Positions 8,955-17,710 are shown, counted from the first letter of the stretch. The stretch is DNA of 35,845 bases from Catenovulum sp. 2E275 (GCF_025515275.1 NZ_JAOPFU010000042.1:1-35845), one strand, 5' to 3'. Made by a program: numbers and translations. The notes: a model not told the origin generated them from the sequence alone.

Positions 8955-9691
8955 TGAATAGAAAAATCTCATTGTTAGCTGTATTTGCTTTGGTGTTTGC
9001 CTGCGTTTCTTGCGCAACTGCACCAGTCACTAAACCCAGTGTTTATATTGTTGGGGACTCTACCGCCAGCGAATATAAAGCTGACCGATACCCAAGAACA
9101 GGTTGGGGTATGCGTTTACAAAACCAATTGGCTGATGGGGTAAAAGTGGTTAATGCGGCGGTATCAGGCAGAAGCTCACGCAGTTTTATTAACGAAGGCC
9201 ATTTTGATAAGGTTAAAGCGAATATTAAAGCGGGCGATTATTTGATTATTCAGTTTGGACATAATGATCAAAAAGACACAAATAACCGTTATACCGATCC
9301 GGCGACCAGTTATAAAACTTATTTAACTCAATATATTGAAGCTGCTAGAACGGTAGGTGCTAAACCGATTTTAATTACCTCAATCAACCGTTATAAATTT
9401 GATGATAATGATCAAATTATTGAAAGTTTGAGGGATTATCCATCAGCTATGCATGAGTTGGGAAAAAGTTTAAACGTACCTGTCATTGGTTTAAATAAAA
9501 AAACAAAAGCCTTATTTGAGCAATTAGGCCCTGTTAAAACAAAAGCTTTATTTTTATTTTATCAACCAGGTGAATATCCGTCTTATCCAGATGGTGTTTC
9601 AGATGGCACGCATTTATCTGTGTGGGGAGCCGATGAAATTGTTCAGCTTGTGGTTGAAGATTTAAAAGAAATTGCACCAGATTTATTTTAA
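8954..9691 (+). CDS. CE12 rhamnogalacturonan acetylesterase-like SGNH hydrolase
   Basis: Probably removes acetyl esters from pectin, opening it to GH28 and PL1. It has the four SGNH blocks: GDST with nucleophile Ser36, AVSGRSSRS with the oxyanion Gly, FGHND with Asn104, and DGTHLS with Asp217/His220. The 245-residue length suits CE12 (RgaE/YesT type). The signal contains two cysteines (VFAC and CVSC), so lipid anchoring is possible but the lipobox is not classical. AGGAG lies six bases before the start, which overlaps the pectate lyase stop, so the two are coupled. Confidence 0.88.
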   Translation: MNRKISLLAVFALVFACVSCATAPVTKPSVYIVGDSTASEYKADRYPRTGWGMRLQNQLADGVKVVNAAVSGRSSRSFINEGHFDKVKANIKAGDYLIIQFGHNDQKDTNNRYTDPATSYKTYLTQYIEAARTVGAKPILITSINRYKFDDNDQIIESLRDYPSAMHELGKSLNVPVIGLNKKTKALFEQLGPVKTKALFLFYQPGEYPSYPDGVSDGTHLSVWGADEIVQLVVEDLKEIAPDLF

Positions 9692-9713
9692 TCAGCATCA
9701 ATAAAGGCTTCTT

Positions 9714-10853
9714 ATGACTAAACAACTTTTAGCGCTATGCACCGGATTGATTTTGCTTTGCGCCTGCGCTGCAAATCAAGTTAAAACCGATGGCTTAAAG
9801 GTCGATTTTGATGTGGTTGTTGCTCAGCAAGCTAACGATTTAGCGCATTGGCAAAAACAGAACTATCCGGTTTATAAAAGTGTGCAAGCTGCGTTAGATG
9901 CAGGCCCTAAAGATAACTCAGATTATAAAGTGTTTATTGCACCGGGGCGTTATTACGAGCGGGTTATTGTGGTGCATGACAATGTAAGTTTTTATGGTGC
10001 GGGTGAAGATAAAACCATTATTACTTACGATATTTATGCAGGTAAAAAAATTCCCGGTACAGATAAAAACTATGGTACATCTGGCTCAACCACTTTCCGT
10101 TTAGACGGTAAATCTTTTTATGCTGAGCATTTAACCATAGAAAACGGATTTGATTATCCGGCTAACGAAAAGTTGGATAATACAGATGAAAACAAAGTCG
10201 GTGGTGAGCAGGCGGTAGCCTTAAAAATTATGCCAACCTCTGATAAAAATATTTTCAAAAATGTCACCTTTAAAGGTTATCAGGATACGTTATATGTTGA
10301 TGGCGGGCGTAATTACTTTTATCAGAATAAAGTTTATGGTCATATAGACTTTATTTTTGGCAGAGGGATTGCGGTATTTGATAAGTCCGATATTATTTCA
10401 CAACCAAGATTTAAAGATGTGAAATACACGGGTTATATTACAGCGCCGAGCACCCAAATATCACAGCCTTATGGTTTTACCTTTATTGATTGCCGGTTAT
10501 TAAAAGCCAATGGGGTGACAGATGGTTCTGTACCGCTTGGGCGGCCTTGGCATCCGACCACCACCTTTCATGATGGTCGTTATGCCGATCCATTTGCTAT
10601 TGCTAAAACCGTATTTATCAATACTTATATGGATACTCATATTAGTGATGAAGGATGGGCATCTATGAGTGGTACTAGTAAAGTTGGGGGTGAAAAAGTG
10701 ATTTTTACCCCTCAAAGCTCAAGGTTTTTTGAATATAAAAGTTATGGGCCAGGTGCAAAAATAAATCCGGAGCGTCGTCAGCTATCTGATTTTGAAGTAG
10801 ACAATTTTTACCAAATTAAACAAGTTTTAGGCGGATGGCAGCCAAAACTGTAA
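9714..10853 (+). CDS. CE8 pectin methylesterase, probable lipoprotein
   Basis: De-methylates pectin, releasing methanol and exposing galacturonate for GH28 and PL1. The catalytic set is intact: Gln190-Asp191 in GYQDTLY, Asp212 in GHIDFIFG and Arg277 in LGRPW. The 21-residue gap between the two Asp residues equals that in the Dickeya PemA enzyme. The rest is a right-handed beta-helix. The signal ends in LCAC, an acceptable lipobox, so it is probably anchored in the outer membrane. AAAGG lies six bases before the ATG and the gap to CE12 is only 22 bases, consistent with one operon. Confidence 0.93.
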   Translation: MTKQLLALCTGLILLCACAANQVKTDGLKVDFDVVVAQQANDLAHWQKQNYPVYKSVQAALDAGPKDNSDYKVFIAPGRYYERVIVVHDNVSFYGAGEDKTIITYDIYAGKKIPGTDKNYGTSGSTTFRLDGKSFYAEHLTIENGFDYPANEKLDNTDENKVGGEQAVALKIMPTSDKNIFKNVTFKGYQDTLYVDGGRNYFYQNKVYGHIDFIFGRGIAVFDKSDIISQPRFKDVKYTGYITAPSTQISQPYGFTFIDCRLLKANGVTDGSVPLGRPWHPTTTFHDGRYADPFAIAKTVFINTYMDTHISDEGWASMSGTSKVGGEKVIFTPQSSRFFEYKSYGPGAKINPERRQLSDFEVDNFYQIKQVLGGWQPKL

Positions 10854-10892
10854 ATAACTAGCGAATTAGTACGTGAGATAAGCGAGATTGTT

Positions 10893-12362
10893 ATGAGATT
10901 AAACCAACAAAACTTAACTGAATTACAGCAAAAAGGTGCAGCTGGTGTCACTTTACCAAGCTACGACCGTGAGAATACTAAAATTGGTATTGTGCATATT
11001 GGCTTAGGTGCATTCCACCGCTCGCATCAGGCATTTTTTACTGAAAAAGTGATGAATAAACAAGGTGGAAATTGGGGCATTTGTGGTGTTTCAATGCGTA
11101 ATGTTGAGTTACAAAAAAGCCTTGAAGAACAAGATTGTTTATATACGTTAGCGATTGCAGACAAGCAGGATGAATTTCAGGTTATTTCAGCATTAAAAGA
11201 AGTGTTAGTTGCTGCAAATCAAGCTGAACAAGTGATTGCCCGTTTAGCCAACCCAGATACGAAACTAGTCTCGTTAACTGTAACTGAAAAAGGCTACTGT
11301 TTAAATGCTTCTGGTAATTTAGATACCGAATTAGCAGGCATTAAACACGATATTGAAAACCCAACCCAGCCAAATACTGCGCTTGGCTTTTTAGTGGCTG
11401 GTTTAGCACAACGTTTTGAGCAAGGCACAGCCGCATTTAATGTGATTGCTTGTGATAACTTACCGGATAACGGTAAAAAATTACGCCGCGGTGTGATCCA
11501 ACTTGCTCAGGCAAACTCGGCTGAATTAGCTGCATGGATTGAAAGCAATGTTGATTTTCCAAATACAATGGTGGATTGCATTACGCCAGCAACCGAAGAT
11601 AAAACACTTGAAATGGTTAAATCTGCGTTAGGACTTGATGATTTAGCACCGGTTCAGCGTGAAGGGTTTGATCAATGGGTTATTGAAGATTGTTTAACGG
11701 GTGAACGTCCGGATTGGGAAAGCGTTGGGGTGATTTTCACATCTAACGTTGGAGGCTTTGAGCATACTAAATTACGTATTTTAAATGGTTTGCATTCTAC
11801 CCTAGCTTATTTAGGCCGTTTATGTGGACATGAATCTGTATTTGAAGCTGTTTCTGACCAAGCGTTAAAAGCGTTTTTACTTAAATTAGTAGATGAAGAA
11901 ATTATTCCAACCATTGAAGCGCCTCAAGGATTAGATTTAACCGAATATTCACGTCAGATTATTGCGCGTTTTGAAAATCCTAAAATTCGCCATTTGTTAG
12001 AGCAAATCGCGTGTGACGGTTCAATTAAAGTACCAGTGCGCACATTAGAGCCAATCAACGATAATTTAAATGCGGGTCGCAGCAATAATAATGCACTTTA
12101 TTATGTTGTTGCAGGTTGGATTAAATTTGTAGCTAACAAAGTAAAAACGGGCGAGCAATTAAATGATCCTAAAGCTGATTTAATGATAGCTAAAGTTAAT
12201 CAGTTTAACGGTGATGCTGCACATGACGTTAAATTGTTCTTAACAGCTGATGGTTTAATTGATACCAAGTTAATTAGTCATCCGCAAATTGTTGAATCTG
12301 TGATCAGTGCTTACAGCCAAATTATAGACACAGCCGATCTTCGCACTGTGTTACCAAAATAA
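10893..12362 (+). CDS. uxuB: Mannitol dehydrogenase-family hexuronate reductase (UxuB-like)
   Basis: A cytoplasmic NAD-dependent long-chain polyol dehydrogenase. By context it reduces fructuronate (to mannonate) or possibly tagaturonate (to altronate). The Rossmann start is IGLGAFHRSHQA. The catalytic Lys293-Asn298-His301 (KLRILNGLH) has the same spacing as Lys295-Asn300-His303 of Pseudomonas mannitol 2-dehydrogenase. SLTVTEKGYC and WVIEDCLTGERPDW resemble Escherichia coli UxuB more than UxaB, and the length (489 against 486) agrees. It is the only cytoplasmic enzyme in the cluster; no UxaC, UxuA, KdgK or KduI is nearby. Mannitol dehydrogenase remains a weaker alternative. It ends the pectin operon. 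Confidence 0.82.
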   Translation: MRLNQQNLTELQQKGAAGVTLPSYDRENTKIGIVHIGLGAFHRSHQAFFTEKVMNKQGGNWGICGVSMRNVELQKSLEEQDCLYTLAIADKQDEFQVISALKEVLVAANQAEQVIARLANPDTKLVSLTVTEKGYCLNASGNLDTELAGIKHDIENPTQPNTALGFLVAGLAQRFEQGTAAFNVIACDNLPDNGKKLRRGVIQLAQANSAELAAWIESNVDFPNTMVDCITPATEDKTLEMVKSALGLDDLAPVQREGFDQWVIEDCLTGERPDWESVGVIFTSNVGGFEHTKLRILNGLHSTLAYLGRLCGHESVFEAVSDQALKAFLLKLVDEEIIPTIEAPQGLDLTEYSRQIIARFENPKIRHLLEQIACDGSIKVPVRTLEPINDNLNAGRSNNNALYYVVAGWIKFVANKVKTGEQLNDPKADLMIAKVNQFNGDAAHDVKLFLTADGLIDTKLISHPQIVESVISAYSQIIDTADLRTVLPK

Positions 12363-12663
12363 TCTCGGTTTTACTCAGTTATATCCTAAAGGGCTCGTTT
12401 AAATATAATAATTTAAGCGAACCCTGCTTTAAATCTTATATTTAACCACTCTGTGAACTAAATTATTTATTACAAATTTATCATTTAATAACTGTTGTAT
12501 TTTTATTTTTATTTATATAAAACAATAAATTAAATTTAATCCTGCCTTATTGTTTACAAAAAGTTTTCATTTTTTATTAATATTGATTTGTTGTATTAAA
12601 TATAATGATTTAGTATTTAATCATCATTAAAACTTATTTTGAGCAACCAGCAGAGATATTAAA
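12363..12663. other. Intergenic region before the cytochrome operon
   Basis: These 301 very AT-rich bases hold no gene. The left part has an imperfect hairpin (12391-12424). The right part, rich in T and A runs, should carry the promoter of the cytochrome/propeller/DUF1080 operon, but I cannot pick out boxes. No copy of the ACCGGT palindrome occurs, so this operon is probably controlled separately from the pectin genes. Confidence 0.6.
12391..12424 (+). terminator. Possible terminator or hairpin after uxuB
   Basis: GGGCTCGTTTAAAT and ATTTAAGCGAACCC form a 14-bp stem with two non-identical pairs around a 6-base AT loop. It lies 29 bases past the stop. The run after it (TGCTTT) is not a clean U-tract, so it may act poorly as a terminator or be an RNA-stability stem. 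Confidence 0.5.
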
Positions 12664-14019
12664 ATGATAAAGCAAACAAAGAAATATTTCGGGTTTGTTT
12701 TTAGTACATTACTGATAACGTTTACATCTTCAGTTTTCGCTAAAAATATTGACGAGCAAGTCAGCAGCCTGCTGAAAGATCAGGCGGCTTTAGCATCTGG
12801 TGAAAAAAACTATGGCATTTATTGTGCCGCTTGCCATAAAAAAGATTTATCCGGCGCAGTTGGATTTAATTTAAAAGACAGCGAATGGGTGCACGGTGAT
12901 TCTGCCGAGGCTGTATTTAATAACATTTCTAACGGCTTTGCCCAAGCCGGCATGCCAGGTTTTGGCACTATGTTAAGTGAAGAACAGCGCAAAGAAATTG
13001 TTGCGTTTATCTTTTCAAAACGCGAAGGCATGGCAAATATTGAATATAAAATTTATCAGCCAAGCCAATATCCTAATTATTCATTTGCCGATTTAGCAAA
13101 AGCAACTCCGACCAAACAAGGTAAATCAACTGATAACCTGATTCATTTTGAGCTAGCAGAAACCAAAGAATATGCCATTGTGGTCACCGCCGATGTTTAT
13201 GCCCCCAATGATAAAGACGCTATGTTATTTGCTAAACCAGGGCCATTTAGCCAGTTTGAAGTATTAGTTGATGGTGAGCCGGTTAAAATGCAAGGCGGCT
13301 GGGATCGATTCTGGCAACTGAAAAAAGGCTATCAGCACCTTACATTTAAAATGATGTTGCCTAAAGCACCTTATAATGAGCTAACCCAAACGAATTTGGA
13401 TTTACGGGTGATGACGCCGGATGAAGCAATTAATTTTTTCCCAGTGTCTAAAAAAGCTGAAACCATTATTAATCAGTTAGAATTTAATATTATCGCAGAT
13501 AAAAAAGTTGTGGTGCAGCGTAAAAAAGTGGCTGACTTACCGGCTTATAGCATTTCAGTTGGTTTTCCGAGCAAGCTCAATTATGCATTTAATACTAAAA
13601 CCTGTAGCGTGGTTGGGGTATGGAAAGGTGACTTTTTAAATGTAGGGCCAAATATTATTGAGCGCGGTAAATCAAGCAGCTTGCCAATTGGCAGTTGGGT
13701 ATTTAAATCACCACAAGTGATTGGTTCACAGCAAGCCGAAGACTGCTTATTTACTAAGTATCATAAAACTGATCAGCCTACCTTTTATTTTAATTTAAAT
13801 GGTGTTGATTTGAGCCTAACAGTTAAAACCGTTAATGCGGGTTTAATCGAGTTTGAATATCAGGTGATTAATGCGCATGGCAATGCTTTATTAGCGTTAG
13901 ATTTACCTGAACTAGCAAACAGTAAAGTTGCAGTATCAGCCAATAATCAGTCAATTGCTGCGGATAAAATTAACTTGGCTAAAACCAAAACCTTTACTGT
14001 GACAATTTCCGGGATTTAA
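12664..14019 (+). CDS. Secreted mono-heme cytochrome c fused to an unknown domain
   Basis: Exported protein (signal ending VFA). Residues about 40-120 form a small class I cytochrome c, with heme-binding CAACH (Cys54, Cys57, His58) and probable axial Met97 in AGMPGFG. Residues about 130-451 are a beta-rich region I do not recognise with confidence. It includes GVWKGDFLNVG, ERGKSSSLPIGSWVF and a later second segment. Similar tails accompany cytochrome domains in planctomycete-type proteins. It is first in a tight three-gene operon with a beta-propeller and a 3-keto-disaccharide hydrolase, so I infer it takes electrons from a periplasmic sugar oxidation. The start has only a weak AGAGA ribosome site. 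Confidence 0.78.
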   Translation: MIKQTKKYFGFVFSTLLITFTSSVFAKNIDEQVSSLLKDQAALASGEKNYGIYCAACHKKDLSGAVGFNLKDSEWVHGDSAEAVFNNISNGFAQAGMPGFGTMLSEEQRKEIVAFIFSKREGMANIEYKIYQPSQYPNYSFADLAKATPTKQGKSTDNLIHFELAETKEYAIVVTADVYAPNDKDAMLFAKPGPFSQFEVLVDGEPVKMQGGWDRFWQLKKGYQHLTFKMMLPKAPYNELTQTNLDLRVMTPDEAINFFPVSKKAETIINQLEFNIIADKKVVVQRKKVADLPAYSISVGFPSKLNYAFNTKTCSVVGVWKGDFLNVGPNIIERGKSSSLPIGSWVFKSPQVIGSQQAEDCLFTKYHKTDQPTFYFNLNGVDLSLTVKTVNAGLIEFEYQVINAHGNALLALDLPELANSKVAVSANNQSIAADKINLAKTKTFTVTISGI

Positions 14020-14031
14020 GGGGAATTTATA

Positions 14032-15459
14032 ATGAAAAAAACATTACTGGCAGCCAGCTTAATAACGGCGTTAACACCTGCTTTGGCAGAACAAGTGATC
14101 CCTTTAGGTTATCATCTGCAAACTATTACCACACCCGCTGAGATGGAGTTTCACGTAACAGGCTTAGATGTGGATTCTGACAATAATATTTATGCAGCTA
14201 CGCGTTTTGGTGATGTATGGCGCTATACCGCAACAGGTCAGTGGCTAAAATTTGCTGAAGGTTTACATGAGCCAACCGGTTTATTGGTGGAAGATAAGCA
14301 AAATATTGTGATTGCACAAAAACCAGAATTAACCCGCTTAACAGACACAGACAAAGACGGCGTTGCGGACGATTATATTAAACTGGCCGACGGTTGGAAA
14401 TTTCATGATAACTATCATGAATATCATTTTGGTCCGGTAAAAGATAAGCAGGGAAATTTTTACGGCACATTAAACTTAAGTCATGGCGATCCTAACGCGT
14501 TTGACATGGGCACTATGGGTAGCTCTGGCGGGTATCGTGGCTGGGCTTATCAGGTGAATACAAAAGGTGAATTTGTGCCTTATGCGTTTGGTTTACGCTC
14601 GCCAGCCGGAATTGGCATTAGCCCAGATAATGAAGTATTTTTTACCGATAATCAGGGCGACTGGGTAGCTACTTCTACGTTACAGCTATTACAAAAAGAT
14701 AAGTTTTATGGGCATCCGGTTTCGTTAATTGATCATCCTGATTTCAGCAAAGACAAAATCCGTAATACATCAGTTGAAGATTATGATAAGTGGCGACAAA
14801 AGCCAGTGGTGCATATTCCGCATGTTGAAATTGCTAATTCTCCCGGCAACCCAGAATGGGATACAACCAAAGGTAAATTTGGCCCGTTTAGCGGACAAAT
14901 TTTTGTTGGCGACCAAACTCAGTCTAACGTATTTCGGATTATTCTCGAAGAAGTGGATGGGGTAAGACAAGGCGCTGTTATTAACTTTATTGATGGCTTT
15001 CAAAGCGGTAATATCAGAATTAAATTTGATCATAAAGGCCAGTTATGGGTTGGCCAAACCGCACGCGGCTGGGGCGCAAAAGGGCCTAAACCTTATGGTT
15101 TGCAAAAAGTAGTTTGGGATGGCACAACACCGTTTGAAGTATTAGATATTAAAGCCAAACCAGATGGTTTTAGAGTCAGCTTTACTCAGCCGGTGAATGC
15201 TGAGTCGGTAAATAAAAAATCGATCACGGCTGAGCAGTGGCACTATACTTACAGCGCTAACTATGGCTCGCCTAAAGTTGATTTAACCAAATTGGAAATC
15301 AAATCAATTAAGCAGGTTGATGCCAAAACGCTAGATTTAAAATTGGATGCAACAGAAGATCATGTTGTTATGATTGACTTTGCAGGCGTTACTAATGCGA
15401 AACAACAGCATCCAAGCAGCACCAAAGTGTATTACACACTCAATAAAAAACCGGAATAA
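14032..15459 (+). CDS. Secreted beta-propeller, L-sorbosone dehydrogenase-like
   Basis: A periplasmic protein (signal ending ALA, Glu20 next) with the six-bladed propeller pattern of the soluble glucose/sorbosone dehydrogenase group: GLDVDSDNNIYAATRFGDVWR, PTGLLVEDKQNIVIAQ, LTDTDKDGVADDY (a calcium-loop-like DxDxDG), GLRSPAGIGISPDNEVFFTDNQG, and FVGDQTQSNVFRI. About 90 C-terminal residues form an extra Ig-like domain (FRVSFTQPVN...VYYTL). PQQ binding is possible but the ligands cannot be confirmed by eye. AAGGGGA seven bases before the ATG supports the start. The gap to the cytochrome gene is 12 bases and the next gene starts within 15 bases, so it is a core member of this operon. Activity not established. 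Confidence 0.78.
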   Translation: MKKTLLAASLITALTPALAEQVIPLGYHLQTITTPAEMEFHVTGLDVDSDNNIYAATRFGDVWRYTATGQWLKFAEGLHEPTGLLVEDKQNIVIAQKPELTRLTDTDKDGVADDYIKLADGWKFHDNYHEYHFGPVKDKQGNFYGTLNLSHGDPNAFDMGTMGSSGGYRGWAYQVNTKGEFVPYAFGLRSPAGIGISPDNEVFFTDNQGDWVATSTLQLLQKDKFYGHPVSLIDHPDFSKDKIRNTSVEDYDKWRQKPVVHIPHVEIANSPGNPEWDTTKGKFGPFSGQIFVGDQTQSNVFRIILEEVDGVRQGAVINFIDGFQSGNIRIKFDHKGQLWVGQTARGWGAKGPKPYGLQKVVWDGTTPFEVLDIKAKPDGFRVSFTQPVNAESVNKKSITAEQWHYTYSANYGSPKVDLTKLEIKSIKQVDAKTLDLKLDATEDHVVMIDFAGVTNAKQQHPSSTKVYYTLNKKPE

Positions 15460-15474
15460 ATGAAAGGCTTAATT

Positions 15475-16209
15475 ATGAAAAAACAAACAACATTACTTGC
15501 AATCACGCTAGTTGGATTATTTAGTTTATCTGCGCATGCAAAAACCGAAGAAATGAAGCCGGAACATACAGAATTATGGAAAACCGTTAAAAAAGTAAAT
15601 CCAGATCCTGTCCCGTCAGATGCGATTGTTTTATTTGACGGCACTAATATGGATCAGTGGACACACGAAGATGGCAGCAAAGTTGAGTGGAAAATTGAAG
15701 ACGGTGTGGTCACGATTGTAAACGGAACACAAAGCATTATCACCAAAGAAAAATTTTGTGATGTGCAGCTTCATATAGAATTTAGAGCACCCAAACCAGA
15801 AGGCAAACCTTTAGGTCAAAGTCAGGGTAATAGTGGGCTTTATTTCCAAAAACGATATGAAGTACAAATCTTAGACTCTTACGATAACCCAACTTATGCC
15901 AATGGTCAGGCGGCGGCTGTATATAAACAAAATCCACCTTTAGTTAACGCCAGCCGAGCGCCAATGAACTGGCAAACTTACGATATTATTTACCATGCGC
16001 CAATTTTTAATGAGCAAGGTGTATTAAAAAAACGGGCAGATGTGACCGTATTACACAATGGGGTATTAGCGCAGGATCATTATGTTTTACAGGGTGATAC
16101 CCGTTATATTGGATTCCCGCAATATAATGCACATACTTGCGATCATTTATTGCTGCAAAATCATGGACAAATTGTGAGTTTCCGTAATATCTGGATCAGA
16201 AAATTATAA
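15475..16209 (+). CDS. 3-keto-disaccharide hydrolase domain protein (DUF1080)
   Basis: A secreted single-domain DUF1080 protein, a jelly-roll family whose Pfam name is now 3-keto-disaccharide hydrolase. Typical elements: IVLFDGTNMDQWTHEDG, VEWKIEDGVVTIVNG, STK-like SIITKEKFCDVQLHIEFR, QGNSGLYFQKRYEVQILDS and NRASRAPMNWQTYDI-like text, ending in FRNIWIRKL. I chose the ATG at 15475: it has AAAGG seven bases upstream and opens a clean Sec signal (MKKQTTLL to SAHA). The ATG at 15460, touching the propeller stop, has only a poor GGA site. By context it would cleave a 3-keto-glycoside made by the two upstream proteins. A terminator closes the operon. Confidence 0.85.
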   Translation: MKKQTTLLAITLVGLFSLSAHAKTEEMKPEHTELWKTVKKVNPDPVPSDAIVLFDGTNMDQWTHEDGSKVEWKIEDGVVTIVNGTQSIITKEKFCDVQLHIEFRAPKPEGKPLGQSQGNSGLYFQKRYEVQILDSYDNPTYANGQAAAVYKQNPPLVNASRAPMNWQTYDIIYHAPIFNEQGVLKKRADVTVLHNGVLAQDHYVLQGDTRYIGFPQYNAHTCDHLLLQNHGQIVSFRNIWIRKL

Positions 16210-16225
16210 TGTGATTGTTAGCTTC

Positions 16226-16253
16226 AAACCGCTACCTTATGGTGGCGGTTTTT
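16226..16253 (+). terminator. Rho-independent terminator after the DUF1080 gene
   Basis: AAACCGCTACC and GGTGGCGGTTT form an 11-bp stem with one G-U pair around a TTAT loop, followed by T residues. It ends the cytochrome/propeller/DUF1080 operon. Confidence 0.82.
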
Positions 16254-16378
16254 AGGATTCTTGCGTTTCATTCCAACTATTTTTTTACTTAATTTGCCAA
16301 CTGTTTTACAATTCGATCACAGTTAAATTTAACATGGCCTGATATGGGTTCAGGTTATATCCTCAAGCGCAAATTAAG

Positions 16379-17698
16379 ATGAAATTTTTCAAAAATATTA
16401 GAAATATAAGCCTTTTCGTTGTCGTTTTTACAATAGTTTGTCCGGCGGTGGCAGAAAACTATCCTTACCGTAGTGATATCAATTGGGTAACCACGCCCAG
16501 CCATGATAATTGGTTATATACAGTTAACGAAGAAGCCAGTGTAACGGTTAATTTATATCATTATGGTATTCGCCAAAATCACCTTGAAATTGAATATGAA
16601 ATTGGTCCTGAGTTATTACCGGCCGATACCCAAGGTGCGGTTACTTTAGTAAACGGGCAAGCCAGAATAACGGTTGGCACTATGCTGGAACCTGGGTTTC
16701 GTGATTTAAGGTTAACGGCAAAAATAGATGGTGAAACTTATAAACATCATATCAAACTTGGCTTCTCACCAGAAAAATTAACCCCTTATACCCAAATGCC
16801 GGATGATTTTACTCAATTTTGGCAAACACAATTAAAAGCGGCATCAAAAGTACCGGTGAGCATTGAAAAAACCTTTGTTGCCGAGTTTTCAGATGACCAA
16901 GTTGATTGTTATTTAGTTAAAATTCAAGCTTATCAAAAAGGTCAGTATGTTTATGGCTATTTAACTGTACCTAAACAAAAAGGGAAATATCCGGTTGTTA
17001 TTTCGCCGCCGGGCGCGGGGATTAAACCGATGACACCGGAAAAGCATTTATTTTATGCGCAAAATGGTGTGATCCGCTTTGATATGGAAATTCATGGCAT
17101 TCGGCCAAATTTAGACAAAGCAACTTATAATGAGATCAGCGCAGCGTTTGGCAAAAATAATAATAGTTATTTGGTCAATGGGTTGGATGATCCGGATAAT
17201 TATTATTTGAAAAAAGCTTATTTATCTATGCCGAGAGTCGTAGACTTTTTAACCAGTTTAACCGAATGGGACGGTAAAAATGTGATTGCGCAAGGCGGTA
17301 GTCAGGGCGGCGCTTTGGCTTTAGTATTGGCCGGATTAGATAAACGAATTACAGCAGTTTCGGCCAATCACCCGGCATTAAGTGATATGGCGGGCTATAA
17401 AGCAGGCCGTGCCGGTGGTTACCCGCATTTATTTAATAAATTCAGTGGGATGGATACGACTGATAAACTCAAAACCTTGCAATATTACGATGTGGTTAAT
17501 TTTGCCCGCCAAATTAAAGTACCGGTATTTATGACCTGGGGATATAACGACGACGTTTGCCCACCAACCACCAGTTATATTGTTTACAATACCATTACCA
17601 GTGAAAAAACGGCTTTAATTACGCCAGTGAACGAACATTGGGTATCAACTAAAACCCGACATAAAATTTTAGACTGGATTAAAGCAGGACTAAAATAA
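16379..17698 (+). CDS. CE7/AXE1-type secreted acetylesterase with extra N-terminal domain
   Basis: A secreted alpha/beta hydrolase of the acetyl-xylan esterase/cephalosporin-C deacetylase type, likely a sugar-acetyl deacetylase. The signal ends AVA. Residues about 30-135 form a beta-sandwich-like extra domain. The AXE1 domain starts near residue 145 (MPDDFTQFWQTQL). The nucleophile is Ser308 in GGSQGG, with Asp391 or Asp392 (YNDDVCPP) and His420 (NEHW) completing a triad. The usual RGQ oxyanion motif of CE7 is absent; that place reads FDMEIHGIRP, as in divergent bacteroidete-like AXE1 proteins. It has its own upstream region and terminator, so it is a single-gene unit. No strong ribosome site is visible. 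Substrate unknown. Confidence 0.82.
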   Translation: MKFFKNIRNISLFVVVFTIVCPAVAENYPYRSDINWVTTPSHDNWLYTVNEEASVTVNLYHYGIRQNHLEIEYEIGPELLPADTQGAVTLVNGQARITVGTMLEPGFRDLRLTAKIDGETYKHHIKLGFSPEKLTPYTQMPDDFTQFWQTQLKAASKVPVSIEKTFVAEFSDDQVDCYLVKIQAYQKGQYVYGYLTVPKQKGKYPVVISPPGAGIKPMTPEKHLFYAQNGVIRFDMEIHGIRPNLDKATYNEISAAFGKNNNSYLVNGLDDPDNYYLKKAYLSMPRVVDFLTSLTEWDGKNVIAQGGSQGGALALVLAGLDKRITAVSANHPALSDMAGYKAGRAGGYPHLFNKFSGMDTTDKLKTLQYYDVVNFARQIKVPVFMTWGYNDDVCPPTTSYIVYNTITSEKTALITPVNEHWVSTKTRHKILDWIKAGLK

Positions 17699-17710
17699 CC
17701 ACCTCAAAAC

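Noticed and set aside
12391-12424. Riboswitch or operator reading of the stem after uxuB
   Set aside because: It lies just past a stop codon and no riboswitch core is visible; listed only as a possible terminator.
15460-15474. Alternative start of the DUF1080 protein at 15460
   Set aside because: Only a poor GGA site precedes it, while 15475 has AAAGG at good spacing and a cleaner signal peptide.
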